The notes under the pieces are model-generated. The model was not told where the DNA came from and searched no databases. It was given only the letters and a program-made list of their open reading frames with translations. 36,869 nt of DNA from DALYJJ01 sp031969915. GTDB lineage: Bacteria; Acidobacteriota; Terriglobia; Bryobacterales; Bryobacteraceae. Location: contig DALYJJ010000053.1 in NCBI GenBank assembly GCA_031969915.1, positions 1-36,869 on the forward strand. Reading direction: 5' to 3'. Every line of letters begins with the position of its first letter. The first letter of the stretch is position 1. Positions 1-7,911 of this stretch are shown one piece after another. Position numbers and translations under genes: made by a program.

Positions 1-454
1 TGAAGAAGCCCGCCGCCGCGTCCTGGTCCGGCAGGGCTTCGAACTCCGCCTTCGTCATGTCCTCGGGATAGAAGTTCGCCCCGGGAGGCTTCCTTGATGG
101 CACGCCCGGCACAAAGGCGCGATGCTCGTCCAGGCTGGACCACGGGCCCTTGTTCAGGTGGAAGTAGGCCAGCCGCGCTCTGCCGAGCGGCGTCGTATCG
201 AGCTTCAGCCGCTCCCGCAGCGCGCGGTTGCCGTTCCAGAGCTGCTCCAGGAACAACTCGTCCACCACCGCCGCGGCTTCCATCAGCTTACCGAGCGCCG
301 CGCGGTCGCCCGCGCTCAGCCGCCCGGTGTCCACCTCCAGGCGCACGGGGGCGAACCGCGCCAGCTTCTGTTCCAGTTCGTTGCGGGTGGGGGTGTCTGC
401 GGTCTGGGCCATGGCGGCGAAGACGGCCAGCGCCAGGGGCACTGTTCGTGTCAT
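1..454 (-). CDS. Exported peptidase M49 (dipeptidyl-peptidase III)-like protein, 5' part only
   Basis: Reading leftwards from the ATG at 454 gives 151 codons open to the window edge. The protein begins with a short hydrophobic signal-like stretch (MTRTVPLALAVFAAMAQ). A helical segment follows, then the stretch YFHLNKGPWSSLDEHRAF and the stretch GANFYPEDMTKAEFEAL. I recognise these blocks from the N-terminal part of acidobacterial proteins annotated as dipeptidyl-peptidase III/M49 zinc peptidases. The HEXXGH zinc motif of that family would lie further in and is outside the window, so catalysis cannot be checked. The gene is divergent from the VOC gene, with about 95 bp between them. On the minus strand a TTGATT/TAGTAA pair 16 bp apart ends 5 bp before the ATG, which would give an almost leaderless message; this is only a possibility. 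Family assignment is from memory of the motif, with moderate confidence. Confidence 0.55.
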   Translation of the reverse strand, partial: MTRTVPLALAVFAAMAQTADTPTRNELEQKLARFAPVRLEVDTGRLSAGDRAALGKLMEAAAVVDELFLEQLWNGNRALRERLKLDTTPLGRARLAYFHLNKGPWSSLDEHRAFVPGVPSRKPPGANFYPEDMTKAEFEALPDQDAAAGFF

Positions 455-549
455 CTCGTTACTATCCTACGCCTTTGCGGAATCAACGGTTTGGCGGGAT
501 TCCCGGGGCCCTTCGTCGTAGTATTAGGGAACAGGAGATCCCCACACAA

Positions 550-900
550 ATGCAACTCGTCACTGCTTGGTATTCGGTACCCGACATGGACGCCGCCCGC
601 CGTTTCTACACGGAGACGCTCGGCCTCAAGGTGATCTACCAGATGGAAGGTTGGATGGAATTCGCGGCCGAAGCCGGCCAGCCCACGGTCGCCATCTCGG
701 ACTCGCCCGCGATCGGCGGCGGCGGCGCCACCGTTGTCTGGAGAGTCGCCGACATAGAGAAGTCGCGCGCCGAACTCGTCGCCAAGGGCGTGCGGTTCGA
801 AGGTAAGATCGAGGAGTTCCCGGGCGTGGTCCGAGTGGCGACGTTCCGCGACCCGGCCGGAAACCCCGGTCAGCTTGTCCAACTCCTGATGGAGGTCTGA
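550..900 (+). CDS. VOC/glyoxalase-superfamily protein
   Basis: A 116-residue single-module protein of the vicinal-oxygen-chelate fold. It starts MQLVTAWYSVPDMDAARRFY, the usual first beta-strand and helix (VxDxxxxxxFY). The other half, ATFRDPAGNPGQLVQL, is the usual DPxGNxxxL closing strand. VOC proteins act as metal-dependent lyases, dioxygenases or antibiotic-binding proteins, and the substrate cannot be told from this sequence. Length fits a one-domain VOC protein that dimerises. The ATG at 550 was chosen because it begins the domain exactly and has AGGAG at 533-537. The reading frame is open further upstream, but that extension is low-complexity. It lies 8 bp before the ECF sigma gene, so the two are probably co-transcribed. 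Confidence 0.85.
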   Translation: MQLVTAWYSVPDMDAARRFYTETLGLKVIYQMEGWMEFAAEAGQPTVAISDSPAIGGGGATVVWRVADIEKSRAELVAKGVRFEGKIEEFPGVVRVATFRDPAGNPGQLVQLLMEV

Positions 901-908
901 TCCACGCG

Positions 909-1769
909 ATGGCTACCGAACCGCAGCCTCAGCACCGCGCCGAAGAGCACGCCCTGGTGGACCGCGCCCGCCAGGGCGACAACGACGCCTTCGCCGCCTT
1001 GTTCGACCCCTGGCGCCAGCCGCTGTTTCGCTTCATCTACCGGATGGTCACCCATCACCAGGACGCCGAGGATCTCCAGCAGGAGGTCCTCGTCCGCGCG
1101 TTTCAGAAGCTCAGCAGCTATCGCCGCGAGGCCAGCTTCAAGTCCTGGCTGTTCGGCATCGCCACCCATCTGTGCCTGGACCACCTCCGTGCCCGCCAGC
1201 GCTGGCGCGTGGATGCGCAATTGGTTGCCGAACGGGAAGTGCACCAGGATGCGGCCGCGCTGGACGCCCTCCGCGGACTGCTGTCGTCACCCGACTTCTC
1301 CTTCGACATCCGCGAACATATCGCCTTCTGCTTCGCGTGCCTGGGCCGCACGCTGGAGCCTGAGGACCAGGCGGCCATCCTGCTGCGCGAAGTGCTCGGC
1401 TTCACCAATGAAGAGGCGGCGCGCATCGTCGAGCTTTCCGAACCGGTCTTCCGCCACCGGCTCTCCGCCGCCCGCGCCAAACTCATCGCCGATTACGATG
1501 GCCTCTGCCAGCTCATCAACAAGACCGGGGCCTGCTGGCAGTGCCGCGGCCTGCGCGAGTTCGTTCAGGAGGACAAACGCGGCCCGGACTTGGTGCAGAT
1601 TGCAGTGAAACCCGGGATCGCGGTTACCCCGGAAACGCTGTTCGAAGCGCGCCTCGATATCGTCCGCCTCGCCGATCTCGAAAACGGCGTCAGCCGCCTG
1701 ATGCACACGGAGTTTTTCCACGATATCGCCGCACAGGAGCAGAGGCGGGGCGCCGGACAAGAAGGCTGA
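909..1769 (+). CDS. ECF-type RNA polymerase sigma factor with cysteine-bearing C-terminal extension
   Basis: A 286-residue sigma-70-family protein. Region 2 covers about residues 15-95 and includes LFDPWRQPLFRFIYRMV and the DAEDLQQEVLVRAFQ helix that binds core polymerase and the -10 element. Region 4 lies at about 145-195 (ILLREVLGFTNEEAARIV, then a recognition helix ending RLSAARAKL). It is longer than a minimal ECF factor (about 190 aa). An insertion before region 4 holds C141-F-A-C144, and after region 4 there is C209-W-Q-C212 followed by about 75 residues. Paired CxxC motifs suggest metal or redox control in cis. No anti-sigma gene is adjacent. It is preceded by a VOC gene (8 bp) and followed 47 bp later by recA. 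The sigma identity is secure; the sensing role is inference. Confidence 0.88.
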   Translation: MATEPQPQHRAEEHALVDRARQGDNDAFAALFDPWRQPLFRFIYRMVTHHQDAEDLQQEVLVRAFQKLSSYRREASFKSWLFGIATHLCLDHLRARQRWRVDAQLVAEREVHQDAAALDALRGLLSSPDFSFDIREHIAFCFACLGRTLEPEDQAAILLREVLGFTNEEAARIVELSEPVFRHRLSAARAKLIADYDGLCQLINKTGACWQCRGLREFVQEDKRGPDLVQIAVKPGIAVTPETLFEARLDIVRLADLENGVSRLMHTEFFHDIAAQEQRRGAGQEG

Positions 1770-1816
1770 GAACATCGCCGGAGCCCGCGCACCATACCGT
1801 TGAGGTGAAGCAACCC

Positions 1817-2821
1817 ATGGAGGACCGGCGGCGCGCAATCGATCAGGCCCTTTCCGCACTCGACAAACAATTTGGCCGCAACACGGTGATGCGGCTTGGC
1901 TCCCGAGAAGTGATGGCCGTCAACGTGATCTCCACGGGCTCCATCTCGCTCGACGCCGCCCTCGGCGTGGGCGGCGTGCCCCGCGGCCGTGTGATTGAGG
2001 TCTTCGGTCCCGAATCCTCGGGAAAAACCACGATCGCCCTCCACATCGTTGCGGAGGCCCAGCGCCTCGGCGGCGTGGCAGCTTTCGTCGACGCCGAGCA
2101 CGCCCGCCGGCTTGGCGTGGACATCGATAACCTGCTGGTTTCACAGCCCGACTGCGGCGAGCAGGCCCTCGAGATCGCCGCGGCCCTCATCTCGTCCCAC
2201 GCCATGGACATCCTGGTGGTCGACTCTGTAGCCGCGCTCGTTCCCAAGGCTGAACTGGAAGGCGAGATGGGAGACTCCTTCGTTGGACTTCAGGCGCGCC
2301 TGATGTCCCAGGCGCTGCGGAAACTCACCGGCCTGGTAGCCCGCACCAATACCTGCCTGCTCTTCATCAACCAGATCCGCGAGAAGATCGGCGTCATGTT
2401 CGGCAGCCCGGAGACTACTACGGGAGGCCGCGCGCTCAAGTTCTACTCCAGCGTCCGACTGGACGTCCGCCGCACGGGCGCCATCAAGAACGGCGATGTC
2501 GTCGTCGGCAGCCACACCAAGATAAAAGTCGTGAAGAACAAGGTCGCACCACCGTTCCGCGAGGTGGAGCTCGACATGATCCACGGCGAAGGGCTGTCGC
2601 GCGAAGGCGACCTGCTCGACGTCTGCGTCGGCCGCGGCCTGGTGGAGAAGAGCGGCTCGTGGTTTAGTTGCCAGGGCGAACGGATCGGACAGGGGAGGGA
2701 GAACGCGATCGAGTTCCTCCGACGCAACGCGGACCGGCGTGAGGCCCTCACCATCGCGGCGCGGAAGGCGCTCGACCTTCCCGCGGCGGCCGCCGAGCCC
2801 GCGCTGGCCGCCGCCATGTAG
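1817..2821 (+). CDS. recA: RecA recombinase with a six-residue deletion in the ATP-binding site
   Basis: A 334-residue RecA-family protein. RecA forms filaments on single-stranded DNA, exchanges strands and triggers LexA cleavage. Walker A is GPESSGKT (residues 64-71), Walker B is DILVVDSVAAL, the L1 region is GEMGDSFVGLQARLMSQ, and the L2 region around NQIREKIGVMFGSPETTTGG is intact. The catalytic glutamate is E94 in DAEHA. Directly after it the protein reads DAEHARRLGVD, where RecA normally reads DAEHALDPxYAxxLGVD. Six residues (LDPxYA) are missing in frame at 2104/2105, including the Asp and Tyr that contact adenine in E. coli RecA (D100, Y103). The acidic C-terminal tail is also absent. 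The start is supported by GAGGTG at 1802-1807. It lies downstream of an ECF sigma gene, and I saw no LexA box. It could be a second RecA paralogue; family identity is certain, normal activity is not. Confidence 0.93.
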   Translation: MEDRRRAIDQALSALDKQFGRNTVMRLGSREVMAVNVISTGSISLDAALGVGGVPRGRVIEVFGPESSGKTTIALHIVAEAQRLGGVAAFVDAEHARRLGVDIDNLLVSQPDCGEQALEIAAALISSHAMDILVVDSVAALVPKAELEGEMGDSFVGLQARLMSQALRKLTGLVARTNTCLLFINQIREKIGVMFGSPETTTGGRALKFYSSVRLDVRRTGAIKNGDVVVGSHTKIKVVKNKVAPPFREVELDMIHGEGLSREGDLLDVCVGRGLVEKSGSWFSCQGERIGQGRENAIEFLRRNADRREALTIAARKALDLPAAAAEPALAAAM

Positions 2822-2827
2822 CCCCGC

Positions 2828-3199
2828 TCACCTGGTCAGCGGCAGCAGGGCGCGCAGCCGGGCGTCGCGCAGGTACAGCCCGCCCCAGATCATCACGCCC
2901 AACAGCACCTGGACCCAGAAGGGGTCTCCGATCCGCACGTGTGTCGCCACCGCGCCGCCCATGTATCCGGTCACCAGAATGGCCCCCAGCACGCGCGTGG
3001 GTGGAACCAGATAAAGAACGGTGACAGCCAGTTCCAGAATCCCCAGCGGAACCGCCAGCGCCGGCGGCAAGCCCAGATGCCCGAACGCTTCGGCCAACTG
3101 CGCTCCGCCTGCGAACTTCATCGCCGCGCTGAAGAGCAGCATCAGAGCTGTCGCTCCGCTTAAAACCCAGCCAACCCAGAGAAGTGTTTTCGGTGACAT
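2828..3199 (-). CDS. DoxX-like small membrane protein
   Basis: A 123-residue integral membrane protein with four predicted hydrophobic helices: LLWVGWVLSGATALMLLFSA, ALAVPLGILELAVTVLYLV, GAILVTGYMGGAVATHV and FWVQVLLGVMIWGGLYL. The pattern AAMKFAGG...LGLPPALAVPLGILELA is typical of the DoxX-like/DUF-type quinone-associated membrane family. The function of these proteins is mostly unknown; some partner with thiosulphate or disulphide redox enzymes. I chose the ATG at 3199; a GTG ten codons upstream (3229) is possible but adds a charged non-conserved tail. The gene converges on recA (stop codons 6 bp apart) and is divergent from the P1 peptidase gene. Confidence 0.75.
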   Translation of the reverse strand: MSPKTLLWVGWVLSGATALMLLFSAAMKFAGGAQLAEAFGHLGLPPALAVPLGILELAVTVLYLVPPTRVLGAILVTGYMGGAVATHVRIGDPFWVQVLLGVMIWGGLYLRDARLRALLPLTR

Positions 3200-3255
3200 C
3201 CCATCAGTATGGTTGAATCGCGGGGCCACAGGCCCGGTGTACTAAGCTAGCGGCT

Positions 3256-4263
3256 ATGCGTTTTGCCTTTGGCCTGCTGTTGGGCGCCGCGGCTTTGTTC
3301 GCGCAGGAGCGGATGCGTGCGCGGGAGGCGGGAGTGGTGGTGGGGCGGTTGCCGGCGGGGCAGTTCAACGCCATCACCGACGTTGCGGGCGTGCGGGTGG
3401 GCCACGCGACGGTGCGGCGCGGGGACACCGTCCGGACCGGAGTGACGGCGATCTTGCCTCACGCGGGGAACCTGTTTCGCGAGAAGGTGCCCGGAGCGGT
3501 ATTCGTGGGCAACGGGTTCGGCAAGCTCATCGGTTCGACGCAGGTGGAGGAGTTGGGTGAGATCGAGACGCCGATCCTGTTGACCTCCACGCTGAACGTG
3601 TGGCGGGTGGCGGATGCGCTGGTGGACTGGATGCTCGCGCTGCCGGGCAATGAGAACGTTCGATCCATCAACCCCGTTGTAGGGGAAACGAACGACGGGC
3701 GGCTGAACGATATTCGCGGGCGGCACGTTGGGCGCGAGGACGTGTTCGCTGCGCTCCGCTCGGCGGCGGGCGGGAAGGTGGAGGAGGGCGCGGTGGGAGC
3801 GGGGACGGGCACCATCGCGTTCGGGTGGAAGGGTGGGATCGGCACGGCGTCGCGCGTGGCGGGTGGCTGGACGGTGGGAGTGCTGGTGCAGTCGAACTAC
3901 GGGGGGCAGTTGCGGATCAACGGGCAGGCGGCGGTGTCGCGCGATGAAGCGGGTGAGGGGTCCGTGATGGTGGTGATCGCAACGGACGCGCCGGTGGATG
4001 CGCGGAACCTGAAGCGGATGGGGATGCGGGCAATGATGGGGATCGGGCGGACGGGGTCGTCGGGATCGAACGGGAGCGGCGATTATGGGATTGCGTTTTC
4101 GACCAGCCGGGGGAAAGGGGCGTTACCGAACGACGACGTGTCGCCGTTGTTTGAAGCGGTGATCGAGGCGACGGAGGAGGCGGTGTTGAACTCGCTGTTC
4201 AAGGCGGAGACGACGGAGGGAAACGGCCGGCGAGTGGAGGCGATGCCGCTTCCGAAGAAATAG
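3256..4263 (+). CDS. Secreted P1-family (DmpA/S58) peptidase
   Basis: A 335-residue N-terminal-nucleophile hydrolase of the DmpA/BapA type (L-aminopeptidase/D-esterase). These enzymes self-cleave before an internal serine and then act as aminopeptidases or beta-peptidases. Visible family features are FNAITDVAGVRVGHATV near the N-terminus, GAVFVGNGFGKLIGSTQVEELG, and GEGSVMVVIATDAPV with the expected self-cleavage serine at S236. GRTGSSGSNGSGDYGIAFST matches the conserved glycine-rich strand near the C-terminus. A signal peptide (MRFAFGLLLGAAALFAQ) implies export. The coding strand is unusually G-rich compared with its neighbours. The gene stands alone and ends in a strong GC hairpin at 4263-4282. 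Confidence 0.88.
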   Translation: MRFAFGLLLGAAALFAQERMRAREAGVVVGRLPAGQFNAITDVAGVRVGHATVRRGDTVRTGVTAILPHAGNLFREKVPGAVFVGNGFGKLIGSTQVEELGEIETPILLTSTLNVWRVADALVDWMLALPGNENVRSINPVVGETNDGRLNDIRGRHVGREDVFAALRSAAGGKVEEGAVGAGTGTIAFGWKGGIGTASRVAGGWTVGVLVQSNYGGQLRINGQAAVSRDEAGEGSVMVVIATDAPVDARNLKRMGMRAMMGIGRTGSSGSNGSGDYGIAFSTSRGKGALPNDDVSPLFEAVIEATEEAVLNSLFKAETTEGNGRRVEAMPLPKK

Positions 4264-4282
4264 GCGGGCCCGAAGGCCCGCC
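4263..4282. terminator. GC-rich hairpin between convergent genes
   Basis: GGCGGGCC, loop CGAA, GGCCCGCC: a perfect 8-bp stem with a stable tetraloop, starting on the last base of the P1 peptidase stop codon and 28 bp from the stop of the convergent Oar-like receptor. No T-run follows on either strand, so it may work as a transcription barrier or mRNA 3'-end stabiliser rather than a classic intrinsic terminator. Confidence 0.55.
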
Positions 4283-4310
4283 TGGAGTGTTCAGACGATC
4301 CTGAGTCCGC

Positions 4311-7300
4311 CTAGAAGATGATCTTCAGGGCGAGCTGGATGTTACGGTTCCCGGAGCGCGACGCCGGGACATATTCGTTGAACGACATGTCCACGGAGCC
4401 TGAGTCGACGAACAGGTTGGCGTGGTTCATGGAGTTGTACATCTCCAGCCGCAACTGCGTGTCGACCCGCTCGTTGATCCGGGTGTTCTTGTAGATGCCG
4501 CCGTCGATGTTCCAGGCGCCCGGGCCGCGGAACCGGTTGCGGCCGCTCATGGTGGCCGGGTAGGGTCCGAACTCGGAGGTCTTGGTGATCGGGTTGACGT
4601 AGGAGCTGTCGGCAGGCAGGCCGGTGAGCGGCATGTAGATGTTGATGTTGGGTGTGGCGGTGGCTTTGAAGGCGGACTCGGCGGGCTTCACGGCCACGGG
4701 GCCGGTGAAGAACGCGCGGGTAGACGGCGTTCAGGATGCCGGCCCAGGTGGTGTCATACAGGGTAAACGGGCTGCCGGTACGCGCGGTCAGGATCGGCGC
4801 GATGCTCCAGCCATGGAGGATCTTGTTCGCGACGCCCTTGAGGCCGCGAGCGAACGGGACCTCCCACTGGCCGCTCAGCGCCCAGCGGTGCCGGTTGTCA
4901 AAGTACGCGTCGCCCTTGTCGAGCCGCGGATTGAACGGATCGAGAAGGCCGAGGTTGTACTGGTTACCCGAAGAGGAGAACGTGTCGCTCAAGTTGTCGA
5001 TGGCGTGTCCCCAGGTGTAATTCGAGATCAGGTTCACTCCCGAGTTGCCAACATTGCGGACGGTAAAGCGCGCGTTCATGGAGTTGTAGTTGGAGAAGCC
5101 CTTGCCGTTGCGCATGTTGATGTTGGTGTAGCCGGTGTTGCGCAGCAGGCGAGCCGTACAGTTGCCAGGCGCGCCGGGGCCGGAACCTGTGGTGCAAGCA
5201 TCGCCAAGCAGTACGTTGCCCGCGCCGACGCGGTTCGGGTTCTCGAGGCTGTAGAGCTTCGAACCCTTGGAGCCGCTGTAGTCGATCGCAAACAGGACGT
5301 TGCGCACGATCTGGTGTTCGAGAGACAGGCTCCAGAACTGTGCATAGGCGGTGCGAATCTCCGGATTGACGGCGCGGAGAGAAGTCGGAGGAACGCCCTT
5401 GGTTCCCACGTTGCCGGCGAGCGGGCCGGCGAGCGCGGTGGTGATGTTGATCACGCCGCCGACATCGACCGGCTGCACGGAGATGACGGCGTAGTTCGGC
5501 GGGTTCTGGATGACGTTGAACGTCACGTTGCCGAAGTTGCGTTCGTAGCTGAGGCCGTAGCCGCCGCGCAGGGAGGTGTTGCCATTGCCGAACACGTCCC
5601 AGGCAAAGCCGAGACGGGGACCGAAGTTGTTCCAGTCCGGCTTCCACAGGCCGCCCACGTAGCTGTTGGGAGCGATGGCGACATCGCCGTTGCGGAGTTG
5701 CAGGAACTCCGTCTGGCCCTGCGCGGGATAGAAGTTCGAGTCGAGGCGCGGGTTCTTGTTCTTCTGAACGCCGAAGTACTCATAACGAACGCCAAGGTTC
5801 AGCGAGACGTTACGCGAGATCTTCCAGGCATCCTGAATGTAGAGGCCGAACTCCTTGTAGCGGTTCGAGCGGCTGAAGTTCGGGAAGCCCACGGGCAGGT
5901 TCACGCTGCACTGTGGCGTGACCGGGCCGTTACAGGGGAACTTACCCTGCGGGTCGATGGCGGCCTGAAACTGGAACAGTTGGCCGGCGAGGAGGTTTTC
6001 CATGCCGCGGCCGAAGTTGTTTCCCACCTGCTGCACGGGATTCTGGAAGGCGCCGAAGGTGCGATTGTCCTGCTGGTAGGTGAACGTCGCGCCCATGCGG
6101 ATCTGGTGAGCGCCCTTGGACCAGCTCAAGTCCTCATACAACTGGGCGAAGTTCTGCGGGCCGCCGAACGGGATGGCGCTGCCGGGGTTGAAGGGCAGGT
6201 AGCCGGGCATCGCCACAAGGTTGCCGAGGAGGCGCGTGGCGGTGGAGCCGGAGGCCAGGTAGAGCGTGGGCGTCGGCGGCTGATCGCCGAGCGGCTGTAT
6301 ATTCTTCAGACGGTTCACCACCGCCTTGCTCTGGGAGATCAACGTGGGAGAGAAGGTACGGATGGCGGAGACCAGCAGGTTGTAGTTGCGCTGGTCGGAG
6401 CCGGAATCGAAACCGGCGTAGGGGCTATCGGCATTGGAACCGACCAGGTTCGAAATGCTCTCCCAGGCGAGACGGCCGTAGATCTGGGTCTTCTCGGAGA
6501 GGTTGTAGTCCAGGCGAGCGACGCCGAAATGGGTGTTGGTCGGCGTGCCGCCGCCGGAATCGGCGGGACGGGAGTAGCTCACCCGGGAGAAAACGGGAAG
6601 ATCGGCGGGCAGGGAGTTGCAGAGGCCGGTGGCGGCCTGGCCGGCGCAGATATTTGCGCCGCGGGCGGCGAGCTGGGTTCGGTTGAGGGTTTCGAGCGTC
6701 TGGAGACCGGTGCGACGGTTGCCCAGGCTCTGGAAGAATCCTCGGGCGGAGGGGGCCGTGCGGGCGATCAGCTCGGGTGTGGGGATCCACACGTTGCGGA
6801 TGCCGGCGCTGCGAGTGCGAATCCACTCGGTGGACTGGAAGAAGAAGAGCTTATCCTTCTTCACCGGGCCGCCGACCGAGTAGCCGGGCTGGTTCCGGGT
6901 GAAGATGGGGCGCGTGATACCGTTCGCATTGTTGTCGAAATCGTTCGACGACAGACGCGACAAGCGATTGAACCAGTAAGCCGTGCCGTGGAGGTCGTTC
7001 GAGCCACTCCGAGTCGCGACGTTCACCACGCCTGCCGCGGCGCGGCCGAACTCCGCAGTGAAGTTGTTGGTCAGGATCGAGAACTCCTGGATCGAATCGA
7101 GCGGAACCTGCTGGCCTACGGAAGCGGTGAACTCATCGTTGTTCGCAGCGCCGTCGAGCAGGGCGTTCGTGCCCGCGGAACGGAGGCCGTTGATGGCGTA
7201 GCCGGTGCCGCGTCCGGAGGGATCGTCGGGCGACACATTGCCGCTGATGGCGACAAGGGAGTACGGGTTGCGGGTGAGGGTGGGCAGCTCGAGCACCTGT

Positions 7301-7725
7301 TTGGTGGTCACCACGGTGCCGACGGTCTGGGTTTCGGTGTTGATTTGTCCAGCCTGCTCGGAGACCTGCACGACGGTGTCGGTGCGGCCCACTTCGAGCC
7401 TGATGTCGACGCCGACGCGGGAGCCGACGGACACCACGGCCTGTAACTGCGCCACGGAGAAGCCCGTCGCTTCCACCGTAACCTGGTACACACCGGGCAG
7501 CAGGTTGGCGAAGCCGTACAAGCCTTGCTCGTTCGTGGTTGTGGCACGGGTCGCCGAGGTTCCGGCGTTCTTTGCCGTGACCTTGGCGTTGGCGACGACG
7601 GCGCCGGTGGGGTCGGTGACGGTTCCGGTGAGTTGGCCGGTTTCGGTTTGGCCGAAAGTCAGAGTGGCCGTCAGCAGAAGGAGAAGAAAGGACGCGAACA
7701 ACGAACCTTTCCGGGTGGGGAGCAT
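4311..7725 (-). CDS. Oar-like TonB-dependent outer-membrane receptor, frameshifted near the C-terminus
   Basis: About 1,137 residues in two frames. The protein starts with a signal peptide (MLPTRKGSLFASFLLLLLTA, cut after TFGQ). A carboxypeptidase-regulatory-like beta-sandwich follows (about residues 30-110, TGTVTDPTGAVVANAKV). Next is a TonB plug (GLRSAGTNALLDGAANNDEF, then FTAEFGRAAAGVVNVATRSG) and a long beta-barrel ending ...NIQLALKIIF. This is the architecture of the large acidobacterial Oar-type families thought to import or bind oligosaccharides or peptides. The first frame is sound to about 4730 (FTLYDTTWAGILNAVY), then turns to Arg/His-rich nonsense. The true C-terminus continues in the next frame from about 4715 (RAFFTGPVAVKPAES) to the TAG at 4311. 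A 1-base insertion or 2-base loss lies near 4705-4730. In a draft assembly it may be a sequencing error. The ATG at 7725 has GGAGG 8 bp upstream. Confidence 0.85.
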
Positions 7726-7911
7726 CAAGTCAGCCTCCAATATGAGAATGTTCGGTCCTAAATAAGCAACCGAAGGGCCATTGCGTTACTGGAGTTAACT
7801 GCCTTAATTTACAGATACGAAAAAACCGGGCGACGGAGGCGGATTCCGAGTTTCATACCTCACTGGGCATTTCTCCGCAACATGGGAGATCCAACTCTGA
7901 ATCTCTACAAA

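Noticed and set aside
2822..2846. Imperfect palindrome CCGCTCACC/GGTCAGCGG as a terminator between recA and the DoxX-like gene
   Set aside because: It leaves almost no loop, has a mismatch and overlaps the DoxX coding end; no T-run on either strand.
4639..7446. 935-codon open frame on the plus strand opposite the Oar-like receptor
   Set aside because: It is the antisense of a gene with clear plug and barrel motifs; its composition (Ala/Val/Glu/Arg/Gly-rich without domains) is what a GC-rich complement gives.
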